From assembly GCA_033064195.1 (NCBI GenBank), contig JARBJD010000017.1, positions 186,001 through 250,000 on the forward strand: a stretch of DNA of 64,000 bases, read 5' to 3'. This document shows, one piece after another, positions 56,555 through 64,000 of the stretch. The stretch is from Blattamonas nauphoetae. Lineage: Eukaryota > Preaxostyla > Oxymonadida. The position numbers were made by a program, and so were the translations under genes. The notes beneath the pieces are model-generated. The model searched no databases, was not told where the DNA came from, and saw only the letters and a program-made list of their open reading frames with translations. Numbering within the stretch: the first letter of the stretch is position 1; the number at the start of each line of letters is the position of its first letter.

Positions 56555-58237
56555 TCATTTCCAAGAAAGTTGACTTCTGAAGAATTTCATCTGGATGAGA
56601 TTCTTTTTCACCATTGATTTTGTCTTGTGTTGTTCGAAGTCTTGTGTAGCTTGTGAATCTTGTTTGATTGTTTCTTGTTTCTATATGCAGGAACGGAAAT
56701 ATGAGAGAGAAGAGAATCGATAATGAGCATAAAAGATGGATTTTGTTTTAAAAAACACACAGCTCTCAGAACAGCATCTTTCTGGTATTGTTTCATCAAC
56801 TGCCGCACAATAATATCATTTGTGACCCTTCGTCTCTCCGGTCCCTTTCGATAGAACTTCATTAGTGTTCGATTTCCGATTTGGGTTCCATCCGAGAGAA
56901 CAAGTTCGTCAAACTCTGTTACACCAACCGGCCGTGTGGATGAATCATCTCCTTCTTTGGATGGACCTGCACGAGGGACAGGATTGATGCCAAGCTGGTC
57001 TTCAACAGCAATTGCATCCTCTCCAAGGGCCTTGATTATTTTGCGTGTTTGTTTGAGAATATCATGTGGGATCGGCTGATCAGCGTCGTCAGGTTGTTCG
57101 GTTGGATATGTTGACGAAAAATCATAGAAAAGGAAGAGGTAATTGTCGTCATCTTCATCATCCGAATCATCGCCGTCATGCTCGTCCTTCCCACTGTCAT
57201 ACACAAAATAACAGTGGGACTTTGCGCACATGTGGTGCTGCACAGCTTCTGACGAGGGAAATTGTCGGGCACATGCAATGCATCTGTGGTCAACGAAAAT
57301 CTGTGATGAAATGATGAGCGATACATAAGAACGTGAAAATGAAGAAAAGAGATTGAACGAAGCACAAAAAGAACTTTGAGAAGCAAAATATAAGTGAAAT
57401 CAGAGCAGACACTGTCTGACAGATAATCGATCAATCCTTGAATATCAACGACATATTCGATCTCATCAATCACAAAGGAATGAGATTCAACCATATGCAG
57501 AATATTCCTGGTAAGTGGACGATGATAAAATCAAAAGGAAGGAAGAGACGAACTTTTGTAGGTCTTTCGATTGTTTATTGCAAAACAAACATTTGCCCGG
57601 GTCAAACTCAAACTCAAACTCGTCTTCCTCCTCTTCTTGTTCGTTTTCTGGTTCTTCTTTTGATGGTTCAGCCTCAATTTCTGTTGGGCTACTTTTCGAT
57701 GGCTTCTCTTGCTTCTTTGGTCTTTTTTCAGATGTATCCAGAATGGTATAACTTTGTAATTCAGGGATTCCTACGAGGAGTGGCTTTTGTTCAGATAGAA
57801 GGTGAGAATACCAAGCGTTGGATCCATCTCCTTAACTTCGGCTTTGTAAATGTGATTTTTTGATTTACAATGTTGAACAAGAGCTTTATGAGATGAATAC
57901 TCCTTACTGCGTGAAACGAAGGAGGTTCACGAAGAAATTGAGGAGAAAGATGGAAATAAGCTTGAAAGACAAACGAACAGATGGAACAGTTCTTCAGTTC
58001 TAAAAGATCTTGAACAGGCTTGACCTCAGATACAGCATCAAATTCCTCAGGGGAAAGTGGACCATCTCCAGCGACCTTCCTCCTAAGATTCTCCCGATGC
58101 CATGGAGTTGAAAACTGAAGAATTGATAGTTAAAAGAAGAGTAAGGAAAATATAAAGAAAGAAACATGAGATTTCTGCGAAGCACTATCTGGAAACCGGA
58201 TGTGGCAGGTCAGGCAGGTGAAAGATGGTGTCGCCAT
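56555..58237 (-). CDS. REI1: REI1/ZNF622, cytoplasmic 60S maturation factor
   Basis: Zinc-finger protein that helps recycle Arx1 and release nuclear factors from pre-60S subunits. Start ATG 58237 reads MATPSFTCLTCHIRF, with the first C2H2 finger completed across an intron by TPWHRENLRRKVAG. Further fingers: NCSICS in the 57.9 kb exon and a third near 57.2 kb (CARQFPSSEAVQHHM with KSHC). The REI1-specific block HSFVIDEIEYVVDIQGLIDY and the DFSSTYP...LVLSDGTQIGNRTLMKFYRKG block are present. The last exon ends SMVKKNLIQMKFFRSQLSWK at TGA 56557-56555, matching the family's C-terminus. At least six introns; some exon ends near 57.3-57.8 kb are approximate. Confidence 0.88.
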
Positions 58238-58275
58238 GGAAAAAAGAAAAAAGATGGGTACTGAATAAGTCCAAA
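58238..58275. promoter_or_regulatory. 38-bp gap between divergent REI1 and BTB-SPRY start codons
   Basis: The two outward-facing ATGs are at 58237 and 58276. The gap is A-rich on the plus strand. Both leaders cannot fit without overlapping the other gene's first exon, unless leaders are only a few bases long. Role inferred from position. Confidence 0.35.
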
Positions 58276-59496
58276 ATGGAAATTGACCTAGAACCGAATG
58301 AAAATCCACGCGATGATGAACCAGATCAGCCATTGTCTCGAGAACAGTTACTTGAGAAGATTCAACTCGCAAAGAAACTCCTCTCTGAGCGACAACTCTC
58401 CATCAACCTAAAAAAGTATGAATTGGAAAAACAACGAGCTGAAACTCTGAAGCAGCAAGGCGGAACATGTACTGTATGTTTATTTGATCTGATATGTATC
58501 GACCATCTCTCAGACTGACCGTGTTGTAGAATTCAATGTTGGTGGACAAATCTTTACAGCTCTGTTCTCTGTACTGACTCGGTTTATCTCATTTATCGCC
58601 ATTATTTCCCCCGTTAGAGATGTTTCATCAAGATTGGCCCAATTTTTCTTGTATTTCTCTTTTTATTTCAACATCCAAATAGACACAACAATTCTCTCAA
58701 AGATTCGAAAGGAAGAGTGTTTATTGATCGAAATCCGACATATTTTCCATACGTACTTGACTTTATTCGAACTGGTTTGTCTTACTTTCGCCTTGACCCT
58801 TCCAGATAAACTTGTAACATCATTCCCCGACTCAGCTGAAGAGGATTACTTCAATCAAGAATTAGAGTATTATCAAATTGGGTCTGATTTACTTTTTATG
58901 AACGTTTTAGACCACCAAAAGCTAATTTTGTCGGTATCGAGCATTCTCCTCAATTCATCACTCTTAGCTGCTTGGAATCCAAACAAAAAAGCAAGCGGTT
59001 TGGGAATTTCAGATGATGGACTCCGTGTTTCGGTGGATGATGAAACAAAAGATCATTTAATCATTCTTGGACAGGAAAAACTCATGAGAGGGACAGTATC
59101 TGTTACTGTGAAAGTTGTGATCCCGCGGCCAAACAGATATTCTTTTGGAGTGCTTGTGGATCTCCCTTCCCACTATGATCGAGGATTTGCTTATAAGATT
59201 GGACCTGTTGGATGGGGACTCCATGATCATAGCAGTGCTCTTGGAATCTACTGCCAAACCCAAAAGGTTGCATCATCCTCACTTGGATACACTACAAACG
59301 ATATGGTCTGATTCCAAACTTATTTTGTGATTTTCGATAGATTACGATGATTGTTGATGTGGATCGCGGAAATTTGATCTACAAGGTGAACGGCGTGAAA
59401 TGTGCAGAGCTTTTGGGATGTGATATGATCAGAAAAGGAGTTTGGTTGGCAGCCACACTTTTTAATAAGGATTCTTCAATGACAATCATCAGATAA
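58276..59496 (+). CDS. BTB/T1 (KCTD-like) plus SPRY-like domain protein
   Basis: Starts at ATG 58276 (MEIDLEPNENPRDDEPDQPL) with a short coiled coil, then a T1-type BTB domain: DRVVEFNVGGQIFT, TTILSKIRKEE, FIDRNPTYFPYVLDFIRTG and DYFNQELEYYQI, split by introns near 58475-58516, about 58570-58680 and 58780-58806. The C-terminal half is a SPRY-like beta sandwich (VSVTVKVVIPRPNRYSFGVL, GWGLHDHSSALGIYCQ, IVDVDRGNLIYKVNG), ending at the TAA at 59494. BTB/T1 proteins commonly recruit substrates to cullin-3, and a cullin-3 gene lies 10 kb to the left. That partnership is inference. An ATG at 58225 would overlap the REI1 start and is less likely. Confidence 0.85.
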
Positions 59497-59613
59497 TGAG
59501 TTTTCACTGATTTGACGCATTTCACCTCTGCTTGATGCAATGTTCCGACGATCTCAAGCGGTTCAAAACCGGTTCAAATGACATGTTCTCAATCAAAGGC
59601 GCGACGACATCTT

Positions 59614-61190
59614 TTACTTTTGTGTTTTGGTGAGTTTGGCGATCTTGGCGTCGTACTCGTCAATCTGAGCCTTTGTGACTTTGAACGGAATAAAGTCCCT
59701 CCCACCCACATACGGCCTCAGAATCTCGGGAATCTGGACGCCAGTTGGGGTCTGGTATGTCTCCAAGAGACAGCAGAAGGTGCGCTGGACAGCGCAGAGT
59801 GTGGCGTTCAGCATGTGCACGTACTTTTTGGACTCGTCGGAATTTGCTGCGACTGCCTGCTGACCAAACCGCACTCTCAAACGGCGGGATTGGTAGTCGA
59901 CACAGTTTGAGCAGGACACAAGCTCGCGGAAGGCACGAGAGCCCTGAGAGAGTGACGAAGAGGGAGACAGACGGGGAACCATGCTTCGATGTCATACTTT
60001 GCTGCTGCAGCGTTGTTCAGCGCACCAGCGACGATGGCAACGACGTTGAAGTGGAGGCCGAGCTGAGAGACGAGACAGAGACAGAGATTGAGGCAGACAG
60101 ACGCACACAGACCTTGAGATAGAACTCCTCGCTGACTCTGCACATCTCGTCCATCATCTCCCACGACTTCTCCGGGTCGGTGATGCAGAACTGCTCCACC
60201 TTCTCAAACTGGTGGATGCGGAAGATCCCGTTTGTGTCCTTCCCACTTGACCCAGCCTCCTTCCGGAAGCACGTTGATGTGCCGCCGTAGCGTTTGGGGA
60301 GTTCCTTCGGGTTCATCCACTCGCCGCGGTGGAAGCAGGAGATGGGCTGCTCGGACGTCGCAATGAGGTACTTGTCCTCGCCGTCCCCGGTCATCTTGTA
60401 GAGGGTCTCGTCGTAGTCCTCAAGCTGGGCACACTCGCCCATGATGCTTTGGTTCATAAAGAAAGGCGTCTGCAGGGGAGTATATCCGGCTGTGGACAGA
60501 TATTGCATGGCGAGGTTTTGAAGCCCCATGCAGATAAGGACGGAATCTCCTTTCAGGAAGAATGCGCGGCCCCCAGCAATGACTTGAGCTGGAACGGATC
60601 AGAACACCAGAAAAGAAGACCTTGATGATATTCAGCACCATCAATCATGCGGATGATATCTGTGTGAGAGAGAAGGCCCTCTTCTTCACGTTTCGGTCCA
60701 CGGGTGCGGATGATAGCATTGTCCTTTTCGTCGGCAAAACGTGGAACAAAGTCAGCAACTACAGCTCCGATTGTGTTGACTTTCTTGACAATCGCTACAA
60801 CTTTAGCATCAACAGCTTCCTGTTGTCCAACAATTGCATTCTTCAGGGAAACTGATTTTTCTCTTAGTTCGGTGGCATCTTCCTTTTTCTGGGGAGATGT
60901 GATGAAGGAGACGATGTGAAGATGAGACTTTCATTTTTTCACCTACTGCTTTGTCGGTTGCGTTTTTTTCCTTTCGCATCTGTTCCATCTTGAAGAGTTC
61001 TGAAAGATTGGGAGATCATCGAGCGGTTGAGTTTAATCCAAGATTAATTATGTCAACCTTCTCTCCATTGCTTATCCAGCTCAATCACTTCGTCGATATC
61101 TGATTCTGGCTTGTGGCGATGACGTTGAGATTCGTACAGAACTTCTGGGTTCTTTCGGAAGAGTTCTATATCGATTGGAAGTGCGTCCAT
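59614..61190 (-). CDS. SARS1: Cytosolic seryl-tRNA synthetase
   Basis: Class II synthetase that charges tRNA(Ser). Start ATG 61190 (MDALPIDIELFRKNPEVLYE) leads into the N-terminal coiled coil that grips tRNA. Introns near 61075-61010, 60940-60890, 60610-60590, 60110-60060 and 59985-59940. Catalytic motifs: motif 1 region NLAMQYLSTAGYTPLQTPFF, the serine-site TSEQP, motif 2 STCFRKEAGSSGKDTNGIFR with HQFEKVEQF, and motif 3 ELVSCSNCVDYQSRRLRVRF. It ends at the TAA at 59616-59614 with TKAQIDEYDAKIAKL. About 450 residues, family-typical for the eukaryotic cytosolic form without long C-terminal tail. Divergent from the next gene with 44 bp between ATGs. Confidence 0.95.
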
Positions 61191-61234
61191 TCTGATTGAG
61201 GGAACGATCCATTTTCCTCACTTCGATGGAGTAA

Positions 61235-62215
61235 ATGGCTTCAAACTCAACGCGAATGTCCGAAACACTTATCTCTACAACAACTTCTTTGTCTTCGTTT
61301 TCCCCACTGGTCACCTCAATTGTGGAATCTTTGCTGAACTGGGATGAGACACAAGATCCATCACACACGGGCCTTTATTCCATCTTCAAGTCCACCTTCG
61401 ACCTTACAGCAGAAGAACACCTGACTGATTTTGCTCAAGTCATGCTTGTTCTCTTTGCCTTTCCAGACAAGAAAATTGTGGAGTTATCGCTCAAGTTCTT
61501 TATCAGTGTGATTTCTTCCTCGTCTGCGATTGTCAGAGTGAAAATTGTAAAATCGTGTTCTCTCCATCACATCATACAAGCAATTTGTCCGTTCAACAGC
61601 CAGCTCTCTGATCATTCTGCGATCCACTCCTTACTCATGTCAACCATCTGCCGCCTCAACTGGATCGGTTCTCCTTCCGATCTCAAGACATTACAAGATC
61701 AATGTCCACCTCAATCTCAACAAGAGGTGCTGGATCTCAAATTGAACAACATCTCACTCCCATCTGGACCGTACGTCATTTTCCTCTGTCGCCACCGCCT
61801 CTCAATGCATCATACAGAGCTCCTGGATTCCTTCATTGATTTGGCATCAGGCCTCCTCCTTGACGCCCCATCTTCAACTGCAATGCTCGATTTTGTCATA
61901 TCACTCCCAATCTTCTTGTCTTGCATGACTTGTCTGGATGTCTACGATAACGACAAATCACGCTGGACATTTGTCTACAACATGCGATATTGTCAACCTG
62001 AGTGGGCGGAGAAAGGAAGAGAGACTATGGCGAGAGGGGGAGGGATAATCAGAATGCTCAAGTCGGAAGGATGGATGGACTCGCTCGATCAACTTTCGCT
62101 CATCGATAAACATGGTTCCTTTTCGTTCCAGAACCTCGAGAGCACATTTCACTCGGCATCATTTCTGGGGATGAATTATGTCTCTCCCAATCTTTTTACA
62201 TTTCGAATGATCTAA
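61235..62215 (+). CDS. HEAT-like helical protein, lineage-specific family
   Basis: One intron-free reading frame of 326 residues from ATG 61235 (MASNSTRMSETLISTTTS) to TAA 62213. It is all helical, with blocks such as LTDFAQVMLVLFAFPDKKIV, ELSLKFFISVISSSSAIV and LLMSTICRLNWIGSPSDL, then MHHTELLDSFIDLASGLL. This gives an ARM/HEAT-like look. No known catalytic motif. Proteins of this general type (short N-terminus, then FFDRL/FFISV-like helices) seem to form large paralogue sets in oxymonad genomes, from memory and not checked. Its ATG is 44 bp from that of seryl-tRNA synthetase on the other strand. Function unknown. Confidence 0.72.
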   Translation: MASNSTRMSETLISTTTSLSSFSPLVTSIVESLLNWDETQDPSHTGLYSIFKSTFDLTAEEHLTDFAQVMLVLFAFPDKKIVELSLKFFISVISSSSAIVRVKIVKSCSLHHIIQAICPFNSQLSDHSAIHSLLMSTICRLNWIGSPSDLKTLQDQCPPQSQQEVLDLKLNNISLPSGPYVIFLCRHRLSMHHTELLDSFIDLASGLLLDAPSSTAMLDFVISLPIFLSCMTCLDVYDNDKSRWTFVYNMRYCQPEWAEKGRETMARGGGIIRMLKSEGWMDSLDQLSLIDKHGSFSFQNLESTFHSASFLGMNYVSPNLFTFRMI

Positions 62216-62365
62216 GTACCACTTCATTCTTCTAACGAAATTACAGACGGGGATGTCCACACTGCACTTATGCATTCTTTGTTTCACATGTTTTGCCCGG
62301 TGAGAAAAAAAAGCAGAAGGTTCCAGACTTGAATTGATACCAAAAAGGGATTTGCAAGGGTCGAT

Positions 62366-63965
62366 TCATTGGCTTGGTTGTTCTGAAAATGTGAAAAACA
62401 TGGTGAAAAAGGGTGAAAGACGAAAGTGAGAAAGAGATGAAGAAGGGGAGTGCAAGACCCGAACACGTTGTACCATCTTCAACTGCAGCTTCTACTTTGG
62501 GTGTGTTGTCTTCCAGTTGCTCCGGTTCAGTCTGAACAGTTGGTTCCGCTGGTGGAGGTTGCTCGCTCTTTGTGGCGATTGGCTCTGGGTTAGAGATCGA
62601 AACTGAAGCGACAAGCTGCCCAGTCACTGTAAAAGAATGAAATAACACGAAATGCAGACAAGTAGCTCGATTAGGATGCCTGTAAGTACAGTTAGTCCGT
62701 CTGCATTGATTCCCAAACTTACAGAGTGGACGTTGTTCATGGCTCGCATAATGAGCAAACGTACAATAAGGATTGGAGCACTTTCGGTCATACATGCAGG
62801 GCGGATCATGAGAGAACATGCAATAGCCATTTTGGCAATTCTGTCCAAACTTGCATGGTTCCGGAGGATGAGAATACTGACAACCAGTACGAGGGCAGGA
62901 GGCACCTTTGGGGCATGGAAGAGCTGAGGAAAGATGGTATTGTGACAAGAGATGAGAGATACGTTGTCCGTATTCGTCGTACTGCGAAAAACCATAATAC
63001 GCATTATTGTTGAATTGTTGTTTATTTTCGTCTCCCATTGACATCAACTTAATTCCGGGTTGCATTTCAACCTGTTCCAAGCCTCGCTTCTGTTTCCCGA
63101 AGTTGCCAACAGGCGCACCTTGAAGAGGGATCTGGTGGTAGCCCTGGGGCGAAGGATAACTTGAAGCATCCATCTGAGGGAGATGGTGTGTTTGAGGAAG
63201 TGTTTGATGGAGGGTGGGGGGATGTGATTGAGGATATGTCACTGGCTGAAAATGTGGTTGAACCATCGGTAGGCGCTGAGGAGGAGTTGGCGCTGTACCT
63301 GGGTCCTTAATTCCGAGCATGGCCAATTTCCTCATCCGCTCTTCTTTTTCAGTGACAGAAGAAGGACGGACAGGAATTGACTGGCTTTGGTTATTTGGTG
63401 TGATGGATTGCGGAATGCTTTCCCCGGTGGAATCTGGAACAGAAATGGTTTGCGTCTGAGGTTGTTCTGTTGTTTGTGTGGTGGAAGTATCTGGTGGTGA
63501 CCGCTCAGTGATGGAATACAACTTTGTCTGATTGAAAGAGAAGGAAAGAATGTGGAATGAGTTTAGTAAAGAAACCAAGAATATTAGTAAATAGAACAAT
63601 ATTGAGATGTGTATGAGAGTTGGAAGATGAAGCGAGACAAACAGAGAGCCATTCGAGGAATGATGTGATCTGTGCTTCATCCATGAAAGTCTGTAGCTGC
63701 TCGACAATATATTCCCTTGTCCGATTTGCCTTGAGGAAGGACGTGACGTATGTCTGCGATGTTTATCACATAATCAACAAATGTTGATGCAAATGACAAA
63801 AATGGTGAAACAAACGACAAAATCATCTTCATCACTTAGCCCGTATTCACCTTGTTGAGTTTCTAGTTGTTCAGATAATGTTGTCAATTGGGTCTCATTG
63901 ATCGGAAAGGGAAAGAACGGGACATTTTTTGCCATATGAAACAAGAAAAGAAATTCATGACCCAT
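62366..63965 (-). CDS. ZC3H14/Nab2-like poly(A) RNA-binding zinc-finger protein
   Basis: Nuclear poly(A)-tail binding protein controlling tail length and export. Start MGHEFLFLFHMAKNVPF at 63965 (or the in-frame ATG at 63935). The N-terminal PWI-like helical domain continues after an intron as TYVTSFLKANRTREYIVEQL and ITSFLEWL, matching the Nab2/ZC3H14 N-domain. A Pro/Gln-rich linker with an FGKQKRG basic patch follows. CCCH fingers come in tandem: CPKGASCPRTGCQYSH, CKFGQNCQNGYCMFSH, CMYDRKCSNPYCTFAH and CKFGNQCRRTNCTYRH. The CMFSH/CTFAH type is the family's hallmark. An intron near 62664-62629 and one near 62475-62386 lead to a short last exon ending EQPSQ at TGA 62368-62366. Confidence 0.88.
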
Positions 63966-64000
63966 TGTCTATGAATATTCCTCAAAAAACTGTTTGAAAC

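Noticed and set aside
59555-59582. Direct repeat of GGTTCAAA, a possible tRNA or regulatory element
   Set aside because: Only two short copies in a 3' gap between convergent genes; no stem structure or A-box.
1-64000. Transposons, virus-like elements, CRISPR arrays
   Set aside because: No reverse transcriptase, integrase, transposase or capsid-like frame, no terminal repeats and no spaced repeat array were seen on either strand.

Overview
The window is nuclear DNA of a compact, intron-rich unicellular eukaryote. Genes lie close together on both strands. Almost all are interrupted by short GT...AG introns (most about 30-110 nt, the shortest read here 21 nt). The code is standard: TAA, TAG and TGA all end genes. 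The cell is flagellated, because the window encodes a tubulin tyrosine ligase-like enzyme, a CCDC13 homologue, an LC8-type dynein light chain and several coiled-coil or basal-body-like proteins. Tiny introns, a bacterial-type thiol peroxidase and a HEAT-like family protein of a type common in these genomes fit a metamonad, perhaps an oxymonad of Preaxostyla. That placement is inference from gene style; no marker gene was compared. I saw no transposon, virus-like element, tRNA, rRNA or CRISPR array.

Layout. 1-7.2 kb: start of a class I histone deacetylase, a giant ARM-repeat protein, and a copine/RGLG-type VWA protein with an acylation motif. 7.4-16.6 kb: PWP2 (ribosome assembly), a coiled-coil protein, HBS1 (ribosome rescue GTPase), an LC8 dynein light chain with an insertion, and ribosomal protein S25 with its ATG alone in exon 1. 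16.8-29.8 kb: a KER-rich coiled-coil protein, PP4 regulatory subunit 3, and a myotubularin divergent from a TTLL enzyme. 29.9-36.1 kb: PA28-type proteasome activator, a possible small membrane protein, bacterial-type Tpx, a protein with four copies of an R-x-[FYV]-N-I-[VI]-[ST]-N motif, an RGG protein, and a divergent HMG-CoA reductase homologue that lacks key catalytic residues. 36-46.2 kb: a Pro/Gln-rich protein, a SPRY protein, CCDC13, a two-RRM protein, an ARF-family GTPase with a 10-nt micro-exon, and a C2 (CC2D1-like) protein. 46.2-64 kb: cullin-3, a small coiled-coil protein, a multi-pass membrane protein, a 79-residue protein, an OSCA/TMEM63 channel, RRP9, REI1/ZNF622, a BTB-SPRY protein, seryl-tRNA synthetase, a HEAT-like protein and a ZC3H14/Nab2 zinc-finger protein.

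How they work together. Ribosome production and function is the largest theme (PWP2, RRP9, REI1, S25, SerRS, HBS1). Proteostasis (cullin-3, PA28) and cilia/cytoskeleton come next. There are no operons, but several neighbours are divergent with start codons only 38-104 bp apart. Many long genes have AT-rich, intron-bearing ends and a GC-rich, intron-free middle. Exon ends given here were worked out by eye from reading frame, GT/AG signals and known family sequence, so individual junctions may be off by a few codons.
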